Positions 7,601-16,191 of a stretch of DNA of 18,403 bases are shown here, piece by piece; position 1 is the first letter of the stretch, and each line of letters opens with the position of its first letter. The translations under genes and the position numbers were made by a program. This DNA is from Planctomycetaceae bacterium (lineage in GTDB: Bacteria; Planctomycetota; Planctomycetia; Pirellulales; Thermoguttaceae): the NCBI GenBank assembly GCA_031282385.1, contig JAITDV010000058.1:1-18403 (forward strand), read 5' to 3'. The notes below the pieces were generated by a model. The model was not told the origin of the DNA. It saw only the letters and a list, made by a program, of their open reading frames with translations, and made no database searches.

Positions 7601-10600
7601 ATGAAAAAAAATCTTTCTATTTTTGTTACAATAATTTTTATTGCGGTGTTAGCATTGACAGGATATGCTTTTTACCATCAATTTCTTCGTCCTATGCGTA
7701 TTGCTATTGTTGCCGAATACGATAGTGAATGGGTTGCTTATCAAGAAGCGGTTAAAGATACCAATTTTGCGGTACATCGTTACAAAAAAGAAGAAATTGT
7801 GAATGCACCTTTCGAGAATTATGATCTTGTTATGCTTCGCGGCATGGGTTGGCAACCTACGGACGCTGAAATAGAAAATGTTAAAAAAGCCGCACAATTC
7901 GGCGTTTGGATTCAAGTTTCAGCTGCCACACGAAAATCTACCGAAGAACTCAATAATATTCCTAAAGAAATTTCACGTAAATTTTCTGAATACGTTTCTG
8001 CCGGCGGTTCCGAAAATCTAGGTAACGGACTACGTTATCTGGCACGCGAGCTCAAAGGTTACAACGCCAATATTCCAGCCCCAAAACAACGCCCACAACA
8101 CGGTTTCTTTCACCGCGACGGCAACCTCTACGAAACATTGGAAAAATACGACGCCTATCTTGACGTAACTTATCCCAAATTACCTCGAGATGCTCCTCGT
8201 GTTGTTATCACCGGTGCTTTTGTCAATTTTTACAACAGCCTTGAACGCGGAGCAATTGACATGATCAATAAACGTTTAGCCGAATCTGGTTGCCGTGTTT
8301 ACTCTATTACTGGAATGAGGAACTCCAAAAATCAACTCGAAAAAATTAAACCTGACATAATATTGTTCACCCCAATGGGAAGCTTAATTGGAAACGAAAC
8401 CGTAAAATTTTTGACTGAACAAAATATACCCTGTATTGCAATGGTAAACATAATGGAAACTAAAACGAATTGGCTAAATGAGCCGTCAGCGATGTCAAGT
8501 GGATTCACCGGTCAATCAATAGTAATGCCCGAACTCGACGGTTTAATTGAACCGATTGCAATTGCTGCGCGATCAGTCAATGATAATGGTTTGTCTGTTC
8601 GTATGCCGATTGAGGAAAGAGTTGAAATGTTAGTCAAAAGGGTAAACCGTTGGATTACGCTTAAACGAAAACCCAATGCGGATAAACGTGTTGTTATAGT
8701 TTATTACAAAGCGCCTGGGCATTCGCCTCTTGGTGCTGCTGGTATGGAAACTATTGATTCTTTGTTCAATGTTCTCAAAAGAATGCAAGATGAAGGTTAC
8801 TATTTGGGAGACCGTCTTCCTGCGGACTCAAAAGGGCTTGCGGATTTGATTCAACGGGAAGGTTGTACTATCGGCGGTTGGGCGCAAGGGACTTGGGAGA
8901 AATTTCTACAAGAAGGCGATCCCGTTTACATCTCCGCAGAAGAATACGCAACTTGGCTACAAAAAGATTTGCCCGAACCAAACCGCAAGGCATTGATCCG
9001 CGTTTGGGGCAACATACCCGGTAAACAAAATACAATTCAGAAAGACGGTAAACCATATTTGATAGTAACTCGTGTAAAATTAGGTAATGTTGCATTGATG
9101 CCGCTTCCTTCTGTTGCAATTATTTCAGGCGAGTCCGGTGAATCTACATCCAATTCTTCATTGCAAATTGATACCAATAACGCCGGACGCGCGTCTAGCC
9201 AGAATATAGTTGTCAAAGAAAACGAAGGTGTAGTTACTGATGAGATGTCCGCTGTTCATGGTACTGATCAACCGCCGCCGCATTCTTATCTTGGAGCGTA
9301 TTTGTGGATTCGCAACGGTTTTCGGGCAGACGTAATGGTACACTTCGGGACACACGGCTCAATGGAGTTTACAAAGGGTAAATCAATTGCGCTCAGTGAT
9401 TATTGTTATCCAACAATATTAACTGGTGATATGCCGCATATCTATCCATACATAATCAACAATATCGGTGAAGCATTGATCGCTAAAAGGCGTGCCAGCG
9501 CCGTAACAATTTCGCATCTCACGCCGCCTTTCACCAAAGCCGAATTATACGGCGATATTGGTCAAATTAGTGATAAAATTCACGATTATAAGACTGTTGA
9601 GGGAGACTCGCTCAAGAACGAAATTGTTAAATCGTTGACTGAACTTGTCCGCAAGAATGACATGTTCAAGGAAATTGGTCTGAAAGAAAATCCAGCAGAC
9701 AACTATTTATTGACCTCCAAAGATATTGAACAACTTGATGAATATGTTGATCATCTTGCTGATGTAAATATTCAAGATGGTTTGCATGTTATTGGTCGTA
9801 CTTGGACTGACGAGCAAATTGCAGATACTGTTGTTGCGATGCTTGGGGAACCTGGTATCGAAAAGATTGTAAAGATACGCGAATCGAAAAGAATTGAAGA
9901 TTTACCTGACGAGAACTCTAAAGCAATAAAATATTTTATTCGAGGAGTTCTTGCGGGCAAAATAAAATACGACGAATCTGAAATACCGGAATCCGACAAG
10001 ACTAACAAGACTACCAACAAAAAAGATCAACCCCAAAAATCTCCCGATACCAATTTGAACAATCCGGCGAAATCAAACAACAACTCAAAACCGGTTACTT
10101 CACCAAATGATAAAAATGATTTGCCCAACCCAAATGAAAATTTATCTCAAGGAACTAAATCTGAAACTGATATTCGCCAAACGACACAAAAACCAACTTC
10201 GCCGATTCCGCAAAAAACACCACCGACAATGAGAATGGAGAACAGGAACAGCACAGAAATAAACGGCAGCGCTGGAATGAATGGCAGCGCGGAAATGGGG
10301 AACGGCGTTGGAATGAGTGGTGTTGGTGGTGAAATGGGCGGCGACAGGCGTGGTGAAGGAGTGATGGGCGGCAGGCAATCGCGTTGGGGAGAGATTACGG
10401 GAGCACCGAAAAAGCGTGAGGAATCTTCAAATCCATATATTGCGTTGATAGACGCGAGTTTATTTCACGCGAACAATCTTGCGGAATCTACGGAGAATGA
10501 ATTGTATCGATTTATTATTGGTTTGGGAGGCGGTTATGTTCCTCCATCTTCCGGCGGCGATGTGATATTCAATCCTGATTCTGCACCGACGGGACGCAAT

Positions 10601-12124
10601 ATTGCTTCTGTAAATTTGGAGCAAACTCCTACGGTTGAATCTTACAAGGTTGGTGTCAAATTGACGGAAAAGGTACTGTCTGATTTTTGCGGGCAAAATT
10701 CAGGGCGTTATCCGCGTCGTATAGCTTGTACGTTTTGGGGCGGTGAATATATACGTACTCGTGGGGTTGTTTTGGCTCAAGCGTTGTATTTGATGGGGTT
10801 GAGACCGCGTCGGGACAGTCGGAATATTGTTTTTGATGTTGAGTTGATACCTTCGGAGGAGTTGGGACGTCCTAGAATTGATATAGTTGTGCAAACGTCT
10901 GGGCAATTCCGCGATGCTGCAATTGGTAGAATTGAGTTGTTAGATAAAGCGGTACGAATGGTAGCCGAGTTACCGGACGAAAAATATCCGAATTTTGTCA
11001 AGGAGAACTCACGGCAAACAGAGGAAGACTTAAAACTTGACGGAATTGCGCCGGCGGAGGCTCGTGAATATTCGACGGCGCGTATTTTTGGTTCTCCCAA
11101 TGGTGATTACGGAACGGGCATTCAGGGTATGGTTAGCAATTCTGGAACGGATTCAGAAGAACGTATTGCGGACAGGTATATTCGTAACATGGGCGGCATG
11201 TATCGCAACGGCAAAGTTTGGGGCGTACCTGTTCGTGGTTTATTTGAGTCTCAGCTCAAAGGCACGGAAGTTATGCTTCAATCAATGTCTTCTAATACCT
11301 GGGGACCGTTGACGCTTGATCATGTTTACGAGTTTAATACATTGGCGTTGGCAATTCGGCAGAGGACTGGGGTTGATCCTAATATTTGGTTTAGCGACAT
11401 GCGCAACCCGACGTCAGCACGCGCCGTAACTGCGGTTCAAGCTATACGCGAGGAAGCAAGATCATCTATTTGGAATCCAAAATACATAGCCGGATTGCAA
11501 CGTGAAGGGGCGGGCGGAGCAGCTAATCTTGTGGAGCCGATGCGAAATATGCGGGGTTGGAATGTTGTTCAACCGGCATCAATTGATCAATCTTTGTGGA
11601 ACGAGATGTATTCAGTTTATATTGAGGACAAGCATGGATTAAAATTGCAGGAGTATTTTGAGACAAAAAATCCTTATGCGTTGCAAGACATGACGGCGGT
11701 ACTTTTAGACGTTATACGCAAGGGAATGTGGCAAGCGGATGAGGCAACAGTTAAGAAATTAGCGGAGTTGCATGTTGCAATGGTGTCGAAACATGGTGCG
11801 GGTTGTTCGGGCGATACTTGTGGAGACAAGCAACTCCACGAGTTTATTGGGGACATTTTGAGCGGAATTCCTGCAAGCTATGAATCCGCGTTGAATCAAG
11901 TGTTGCAAGCTCGCGGTGGCAAAAAGCCTGATGTTGAAGGAATGCAGCTTGAAGAAAAAATAGATTTGCTGAAACAAAATAACAAGGAAATATTAACCTC
12001 TGCGCCATTTTTTGTTTCGGTAATAGTATTTGGGATGTCGTTAATCATGTTCTGCGGTTTCACCAGAGGTTGGGCAACAAGATACAGAAACAAAATTCGC
12101 GGGCAAAAAAATATTTTGTCATAA
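7601..12124 (+). CDS. Membrane-anchored CobN/HmuS-type chelatase-like protein
   Basis: This 1507-residue protein belongs to the CobN/BchH large-subunit family (cobalto- and magnesium-chelatase). Signature stretches are VHFGTHGSMEF (His581, His585, Glu589) followed by GKSIALSDYC, and SKHGAGCSGDTC (His1398, Cys1402, Cys1407) near the end. Unlike soluble CobN it has a hydrophobic segment at residues 5-27 and another at about 1467-1489 followed by a basic tail, placing the body outside the cytoplasmic membrane. That architecture matches HmuS of Bacteroidota haem-uptake loci, reported to remove iron from haem anaerobically, so a tetrapyrrole (de)chelatase role is the best inference. Neither CobS/CobT or ChlI/ChlD ATPase subunits nor TonB or ABC haem transport genes lie nearby. 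Residues about 797-943 are a low-complexity Asn/Thr/Pro/Lys then Met/Gly-rich insert (seven Met within 877-925). ATG at 7601 has no Shine-Dalgarno sequence. The gene stands alone; substrate and direction remain open. Confidence 0.85.
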   Translation: MKKNLSIFVTIIFIAVLALTGYAFYHQFLRPMRIAIVAEYDSEWVAYQEAVKDTNFAVHRYKKEEIVNAPFENYDLVMLRGMGWQPTDAEIENVKKAAQFGVWIQVSAATRKSTEELNNIPKEISRKFSEYVSAGGSENLGNGLRYLARELKGYNANIPAPKQRPQHGFFHRDGNLYETLEKYDAYLDVTYPKLPRDAPRVVITGAFVNFYNSLERGAIDMINKRLAESGCRVYSITGMRNSKNQLEKIKPDIILFTPMGSLIGNETVKFLTEQNIPCIAMVNIMETKTNWLNEPSAMSSGFTGQSIVMPELDGLIEPIAIAARSVNDNGLSVRMPIEERVEMLVKRVNRWITLKRKPNADKRVVIVYYKAPGHSPLGAAGMETIDSLFNVLKRMQDEGYYLGDRLPADSKGLADLIQREGCTIGGWAQGTWEKFLQEGDPVYISAEEYATWLQKDLPEPNRKALIRVWGNIPGKQNTIQKDGKPYLIVTRVKLGNVALMPLPSVAIISGESGESTSNSSLQIDTNNAGRASSQNIVVKENEGVVTDEMSAVHGTDQPPPHSYLGAYLWIRNGFRADVMVHFGTHGSMEFTKGKSIALSDYCYPTILTGDMPHIYPYIINNIGEALIAKRRASAVTISHLTPPFTKAELYGDIGQISDKIHDYKTVEGDSLKNEIVKSLTELVRKNDMFKEIGLKENPADNYLLTSKDIEQLDEYVDHLADVNIQDGLHVIGRTWTDEQIADTVVAMLGEPGIEKIVKIRESKRIEDLPDENSKAIKYFIRGVLAGKIKYDESEIPESDKTNKTTNKKDQPQKSPDTNLNNPAKSNNNSKPVTSPNDKNDLPNPNENLSQGTKSETDIRQTTQKPTSPIPQKTPPTMRMENRNSTEINGSAGMNGSAEMGNGVGMSGVGGEMGGDRRGEGVMGGRQSRWGEITGAPKKREESSNPYIALIDASLFHANNLAESTENELYRFIIGLGGGYVPPSSGGDVIFNPDSAPTGRNIASVNLEQTPTVESYKVGVKLTEKVLSDFCGQNSGRYPRRIACTFWGGEYIRTRGVVLAQALYLMGLRPRRDSRNIVFDVELIPSEELGRPRIDIVVQTSGQFRDAAIGRIELLDKAVRMVAELPDEKYPNFVKENSRQTEEDLKLDGIAPAEAREYSTARIFGSPNGDYGTGIQGMVSNSGTDSEERIADRYIRNMGGMYRNGKVWGVPVRGLFESQLKGTEVMLQSMSSNTWGPLTLDHVYEFNTLALAIRQRTGVDPNIWFSDMRNPTSARAVTAVQAIREEARSSIWNPKYIAGLQREGAGGAANLVEPMRNMRGWNVVQPASIDQSLWNEMYSVYIEDKHGLKLQEYFETKNPYALQDMTAVLLDVIRKGMWQADEATVKKLAELHVAMVSKHGAGCSGDTCGDKQLHEFIGDILSGIPASYESALNQVLQARGGKKPDVEGMQLEEKIDLLKQNNKEILTSAPFFVSVIVFGMSLIMFCGFTRGWATRYRNKIRGQKNILS

Positions 12125-12164
12125 AAACCACCTTCCAATAACCAATACAATAAAAAAACTTGGC

Positions 12165-12180
12165 TGAATAGTTACATTTT
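12165..12180 (+). repeat. 16-base repeated motif behind a stop codon
   Basis: TGAATAGTTACATTTT is identical to 15261-15276 and is followed in both places by an AT-rich, T-rich tract. It is 40 bases after the stop of the chelatase-like gene. It shares its core with the termini of the elements at 6036-6429 and 13620-13713. Confidence 0.45.
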
Positions 12181-12233
12181 ATTTATTATTTTTTTGGTAA
12201 TTTAGTCGGATTGCTATGAAATTTTTTATTTGT

Positions 12234-12336
12234 TATACTGCTCGTACTATAAATTTCGGGACTCAAAAGCGTAAAAGCCTGCTTTCCGATAGTTAAGCAG
12301 GCGGCGGTAAAGGAAAATTCAAGTATGAACAGTTTA
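12234..12336 (-). mobile_element. Family A element, copy 6
   Basis: It reads TATACTGCTCGTACTATAAA at the left and GAACAGTTTA at the right, with hairpin arms GCCTGCTT and AAGCAGGC intact. It lies about 110 bases behind the chelatase-like gene. The rest of the 12125-12454 spacer is AT-rich and otherwise holds only the repeat motif at 12165 and the ribosome binding site of the next gene. Confidence 0.85.
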
Positions 12337-12439
12337 CAATTATCTGGTTCGTGTTTGGTTGTGGAATTTGTTTTTGGGAGATTTCGTTGACTTTGTAAGT
12401 TGATGAAGTTTGGATGAAGTTTGTCTAAAATTAAAAGAT

Positions 12440-12444
12440 GGAGG
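12440..12444 (+). promoter_or_regulatory. Shine-Dalgarno GGAGG selecting the ATG at 12455
   Basis: GGAGG lies ten bases before ATG 12455. It decides between that start and an in-frame TTG at 12410, which has no such site and would put 15 unrelated residues before the Rossmann strand. Confidence 0.7.
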
Positions 12445-12454
12445 TTTTTTGAAA

Positions 12455-13471
12455 ATGTTACGAGTTGGAATTCATGGTCTTGGTTTTATGGGAATGATGC
12501 ACTATTTATCGTATCAACAAATCGACAATGTAAAAGTTGTCGCGATATGTGAAGTCAGTGAAGAACGGCGTCAAGGAGATTGGCGATCAATCAAAGGTAA
12601 CTTCGGACCACAAGGAACTCAAATGGACTTGACCGGTGTTTCCACGTTTGCGGAATCGGCGGATTTTCTCAAGGATTCGGCAATTGATTTGGTTGATATA
12701 TGTCTTCCGCCTGGGGCGCATTCGATTGCGGCAGAGGAGGCGTTGGCGGCGGGCAAGCATGTAGTTTGCGAAAAGCCAATTGCGCTTACGATTGACAATG
12801 CAGACAAAATGGTTAGTGCAGCGGAACACAATAATAAATTGTTTATGGTTGCTCAAGTGTTACCATTTTTTCCGGCGTATAGATTTGTTTATGATTCGTT
12901 GCGATCCGGTTGTTTTGGACGTTTATTGGGCGGTCATTTTGATCGTGTGATTTCGGATCCGGTTTGGTTAAAGAATTTTTATGATATGAATGCGGTTGGG
13001 GGACCGCTTCTTGACTTACATATTCATGATGCACATTTTATCCGGCTTTTGTTTGGGTTGCCTGATGTTGTGCGGAGTGTGGGCAGGTTGCGGGGCGATG
13101 TGCCGGAATATTTCAACACTCAATTTATCTACGAAAACCAAGACATCGTCGTAACCTCAACAAGTGGCGCAATCAAACAACAAGGTCGCCCATTCATGGC
13201 TCATTACGAAGTACATTTTGAACAAGCAACATTGGTACTTGACGGTGCAATTCCGACAATATTGACTGCGGATGGTAAAGTTGAAAAGGCGAAAATACCT
13301 GAATTGGACGAGGTTGGAATTTTCACCAATGAATTACGTGAAGTAACGGATTCGGTCAAAAATAACCGCATTTCACCAATTCTAGGAAGCCAACTAGCCC
13401 GCGACGCATTGCTAATTGCACTCAAAGAACGTGAATCAATCATACAAAAAAAACCTGTAAAAATTAGCTGA
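12455..13471 (+). CDS. Gfo/Idh/MocA-family oxidoreductase (338 aa)
   Basis: The product begins directly with the Rossmann strand MLRVGIHGLGFMG (G8, G10, G13), as usual for the family. The EKP motif is CEKPIAL with Lys107, and GGPLLDLHIHDAHFI supplies Asp187 and His191, the normal active-site positions. Length is typical of the family. It should oxidise or reduce a sugar- or inositol-type substrate with NAD(P); nothing nearby tells which. It is shorter than, and clearly distinct from, the 633-residue relative at 2559 and lacks its coiled-coil insert. The first two thirds are rich in G/T, the last third in A/C (break near 13100), which is odd within one gene. A family A repeat begins three bases after its stop. 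Confidence 0.9.
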   Translation: MLRVGIHGLGFMGMMHYLSYQQIDNVKVVAICEVSEERRQGDWRSIKGNFGPQGTQMDLTGVSTFAESADFLKDSAIDLVDICLPPGAHSIAAEEALAAGKHVVCEKPIALTIDNADKMVSAAEHNNKLFMVAQVLPFFPAYRFVYDSLRSGCFGRLLGGHFDRVISDPVWLKNFYDMNAVGGPLLDLHIHDAHFIRLLFGLPDVVRSVGRLRGDVPEYFNTQFIYENQDIVVTSTSGAIKQQGRPFMAHYEVHFEQATLVLDGAIPTILTADGKVEKAKIPELDEVGIFTNELREVTDSVKNNRISPILGSQLARDALLIALKERESIIQKKPVKIS

Positions 13472-13474
13472 TTA

Positions 13475-13579
13475 TATCTGCACGTATTATAAATTGCGGC
13501 GTGACTCAAGAGCGTAAAATCCTGCTTTACAATAGGTAAGCAGGCAGCGGTGAATAAGAATTAAAGTACGATCAGTTTA
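13475..13579 (-). mobile_element. Family A element, copy 7, directly behind a stop codon
   Basis: It begins TATCTGCACGTATTATAAAT three bases after the TGA of the oxidoreductase gene and ends GATCAGTTTA. The hairpin arms are CCTGCTT and AAGCAGG. Orientation relative to the gene is the same as for the copies behind the genes ending at 388, 12124 and 17845. Confidence 0.8.
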
Positions 13580-13619
13580 AAATGTTGTAAACATTGTAAT
13601 ATTTCTGTGGAATTTGTCG

Positions 13620-13713
13620 TAACTATTCAGTCGGCAGCTCTACGCAAAAAACTTATCGCAGGTAACAACGCAGCGTAGAGCAGCAACCGCTTAAAAATAC
13701 GACTGAATAGTCA
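13620..13713. repeat. Family C-like ~94-bp inverted-repeat element
   Basis: The termini ACTATTCAGTCG (13622-13633) and CGACTGAATAGT (13700-13711) are perfect 12-base inverted repeats. Within them GCTCTACGC (13637-13645) pairs with GCGTAGAGC (13673-13681). The terminal motif is shared with 6036-6429. It encodes nothing and lies 31 bases upstream of the SWIM-domain gene, so it could affect that gene's expression. Confidence 0.6.
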
Positions 13714-13744
13714 CTAAAAATTAAATTAATCACGTATTGAATCT

Positions 13745-15133
13745 ATGAATTTAACATCGGATCAAATTAAAGCATTGGCTCCTGACGCCGCGTCTTTTGG
13801 AGCTGGTCAAAGTTTGTCATTGTCTGGACAATGGAAAAATTGCGGACAATCCGATAATGCTATCTGGGGCGAATGTCAAGGTAGCGGAAAATTGCCGTAT
13901 CAAATTCGAATTGACCAACGCGAATTCGCATTCCGTTGTTCTTGCCCAAGCCGCAAACTTCCTTGTAAACATGTTCTCGGCTTATTACTTCTTGCAGCTA
14001 ATAATTCTGTTGTTGTCCCCCAATCTGCCGAACCGGATTTGATAACTCAATGGCTTGCCGAACGCGATAACAGAGCGCAAAAAAAATCCACAGATAAAAC
14101 CGAAACCAATAACACTCCCAAAAAAATTGATGAAAAAGCACAATTAAAACGGATTACAGAACGTCAAAACCGTGTTGTTGCCGGAATTGAACAACTCGAA
14201 AATTGGTTGTGTGATCTTGTTCGTATGGGAATTGCAGATATTGACCGTAAACCTCTCTTGTTTTGGGACAATCAATCCAAACGACTTATCGACTCACAAG
14301 CTCCAGGTCTTGCCTCAAAAATTCAACGAATCAGTGAACTTGTCGGAGTTGGCGAAGGTTGGCACGAATGCGTTTTGGGCGAGTTGGGCAAACTTGCCCT
14401 GCTTCTCAAAGCATTCCGAAAAATTGACAGACTAGATAAAAATCTACAAGACGAAATCAGGCAACAAATCGGTTGGACTGTAGATCAAAAAGCATTGGCA
14501 GAATCAGGCGAAAAAATACAAGACCATTGGCTGCTGCTCGGTCAATCATACGAACTCAATACCAAAATCCAAACACAACGAAATTGGTTCTACGGTGTCC
14601 AATCAAAACGATTTCTTCTCTATCTCCAATTCGCAGTCGGTAAAAACGCCGCAACAACAAATATAACTGGTTTCACCGAAACTCATATTGCAGGATCAAT
14701 TGTTGATGCAGAGGCTGTCTTTTGGTCAGGTTCAAGCAGATTGCGCGGAAAATTTCTCGACTCTAAATCAATCATCTTGCCAAACGAACAACAAAAAATA
14801 GAATCCGCAAATGAATTTTTTGTAACAAATAATAACACAACATCAATCACAACCTTTCTAAATCACCAAGCCGAACAATTATCTTTGCAACCTTGGATTG
14901 ATATTTTTCCGGCGTGGTTAAACGGAGTTGTCATCCATCCGCCGCAAACTCCAAAAAACAACTGGACAATCCAAAATGAAAATTTTATCCTACCGCTTGT
15001 TACCGGTGAATATTGGAAAATGCTTGCAATTTCATACGGTAAACCGGTAAAATTTTTCGGTGAATGGGACGGACACAGACTAAAACCTCTATCAATTGCC
15101 ACCCAAAATAATTTCTACCCTATCAACTTTTGA
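13745..15133 (+). CDS. SWIM zinc-finger protein
   Basis: The 462-residue protein has a SWIM-type zinc finger near its N-terminus: Cys65-x-Cys67-x6-Cys74-x-His76 in RCSCPSRKLPCKHVLGLLLL. SWIM fingers bind DNA or protein partners. In bacteria, stand-alone SWIM proteins often occur with MoxR-type ATPase and von Willebrand factor A genes, which are not in this window. Residues about 110-140 are a Lys/Glu/Asn-rich linker. The remainder (about 140-460) is soluble mixed alpha/beta sequence with many Trp and Gln residues that I cannot assign. ATG at 13745 has no Shine-Dalgarno sequence but is the natural start ahead of the finger. It converges with the minus-strand gene at 15276. Confidence 0.8.
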   Translation: MNLTSDQIKALAPDAASFGAGQSLSLSGQWKNCGQSDNAIWGECQGSGKLPYQIRIDQREFAFRCSCPSRKLPCKHVLGLLLLAANNSVVVPQSAEPDLITQWLAERDNRAQKKSTDKTETNNTPKKIDEKAQLKRITERQNRVVAGIEQLENWLCDLVRMGIADIDRKPLLFWDNQSKRLIDSQAPGLASKIQRISELVGVGEGWHECVLGELGKLALLLKAFRKIDRLDKNLQDEIRQQIGWTVDQKALAESGEKIQDHWLLLGQSYELNTKIQTQRNWFYGVQSKRFLLYLQFAVGKNAATTNITGFTETHIAGSIVDAEAVFWSGSSRLRGKFLDSKSIILPNEQQKIESANEFFVTNNNTTSITTFLNHQAEQLSLQPWIDIFPAWLNGVVIHPPQTPKNNWTIQNENFILPLVTGEYWKMLAISYGKPVKFFGEWDGHRLKPLSIATQNNFYPINF

Positions 15134-15260
15134 TCTTTTTTGTAACAATTCTGTTAAAGGAAAGGTTAGAGTGAAGAGGCAAGAAAACAATTCCAAAAAC
15201 ATAACCTCTTTTGAATTCGTTGACTTATACTGGTTTTTGGGCAATTTTTTTACATTCAAT

Positions 15261-15276
15261 TGAATAGTTACATTTT
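15261..15276 (+). repeat. 16-base repeated motif in a convergent spacer
   Basis: This is a second exact copy of the motif at 12165-12180, again followed by a T-rich tract. It lies between the SWIM gene and the minus-strand small membrane protein gene, whose last base it touches. A role in 3'-end formation is possible but not shown. Confidence 0.4.
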
Positions 15277-15713
15277 TATTCTTTTTTATTTTCTCTTTTG
15301 ACAATTTCTCTCAACAACGCTTCAACCGAATCTGCAACACATATCTCAACAAAATAACCAACACAAAACCCTAATACCGTATAAACCAAAAACGCAATAC
15401 ACGCATTGACCAAAATATCATTTGTTTCCTTGCCCTGAACCAAACCTAGTAATATCATTGTCATCATCACCACAATTCCCGCAAACGCCGCAAAAATCCG
15501 ACCAAGACTGCGCCCCCGCGGCGCAACATACCGCTTTTTCTCCTTCCGCTCGCGACGCTCAATCTCCTGACGTTCACGATACAACCACAACTCCAAAAGA
15601 CGCGGTTCAATATTTTCAGGAATTTCCACCGCAGAAAATTGTTCCCGCATTTCATCCGCCGTCTCAACTAAATCATTTTCTTGATTAACCGATATATCTG
15701 AATCTGTTGACAT
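15276..15713 (-). CDS. Hypothetical small membrane protein (145 aa, two helices)
   Basis: I do not recognise this protein. It has an acidic N-terminus (1-35), a strongly charged helical stretch rich in Arg and Glu (about 44-62, possible coiled coil), a basic linker, two hydrophobic helices at about 72-93 and 100-121, and a charged C-terminal helix. Both ends should face the cytoplasm. ATG at 15713 is preceded by GAGG at an eight-base distance. The plan of an acidic cytoplasmic tail, a basic patch and then helices recalls the 299-residue protein at 5106, without evident sequence similarity. It is convergent with the SWIM gene. Confidence 0.75.
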   Translation of the reverse strand: MSTDSDISVNQENDLVETADEMREQFSAVEIPENIEPRLLELWLYRERQEIERRERKEKKRYVAPRGRSLGRIFAAFAGIVVMMTMILLGLVQGKETNDILVNACIAFLVYTVLGFCVGYFVEICVADSVEALLREIVKRENKKE

Positions 15714-15721
15714 CTAAAAAA

Positions 15722-15725
15722 CCTC
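15722..15725 (-). promoter_or_regulatory. Shine-Dalgarno GAGG for the 145-residue membrane protein
   Basis: GAGG on the minus strand lies eight bases before the ATG at 15713 and supports that start. Confidence 0.55.
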
Positions 15726-15837
15726 AAATTTATAAAATCAATAGATAAACCGTAACAACTCATTTGATTGTATGTCAAGTTGCGAAAATTTCTCAAGTTC
15801 ACGAACCGGCAAGATAGGCGGCAAAATAATAACACAA

Positions 15838-15930
15838 TAAACTGTTCTCACTTTAATTTCCTTTGCCGCAACCCGCTTTCCGATAAGTAAACAGGCGGAG
15901 GTACACGAAATTTAAGATGTGAACAGTTTG
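15838..15930. mobile_element. Rearranged family A element with two left-type ends
   Basis: The left edge reads TAAACTGTTCTCACTTTAAT, and the right edge, read on the minus strand, CAAACTGTTCACATCTTAAA. Both match the left half of the consensus; the usual right half (the TATAAATTGCG and CTCAAGAGCG part) is missing. At 93 bases it is shorter than a normal copy and almost a full inverted repeat. It lies about 125 bases upstream of the small membrane protein's start. Confidence 0.7.
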
Positions 15931-15934
15931 AAAC

Positions 15935-15990
15935 CGGCTTGCCAATAAAGTAAGCCCGTACACTGTAACAAAATTTAAAATATGAATAGC
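15935..15990 (-). repeat. Degenerate family A fragment
   Basis: GTAAGCCCGTACACTGTAAC, then AAAATTTAAAATATGAATAG, follow the order of the consensus minus-strand right half (GTAAGCAGGCGGCGGTAAAG, then GAAATTTAAAGTGTGAACAG). Only this half is present. From 15991 to 16191 I see no feature; the 74-codon frame at 16094-16318 has no support. Confidence 0.4.
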
Positions 15991-16191
15991 AAAATAGTTT
16001 TCCGAAATTCAAAATATATCAATCATATCGGTTAAAACGATTATGCAGGTTTAAAATTTTTTCAACATGATTTGACTCGTGTTATTTTGAATTATGTTCG
16101 GAGGCTCTTGTCCGGTGTCCCTTGACGAAATTGCGGAAGCGTGTATCATACTTGTCCCTTTTGTTGAACAGATAAAATTTTGGCTGTATGT

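Noticed and set aside
7601..12124. Aerobic cobaltochelatase subunit CobN for cobalamin synthesis
   Set aside because: Membrane segments at both ends, the long insert and the absence of CobS/CobT or other cobalamin genes fit an HmuS-like protein better. The choice still rests on architecture only.
15092..15304. 70-codon minus-strand frame in the convergent spacer
   Set aside because: It overlaps the 3' ends of two better supported genes and has low-complexity Lys/Asn composition with no family resemblance.
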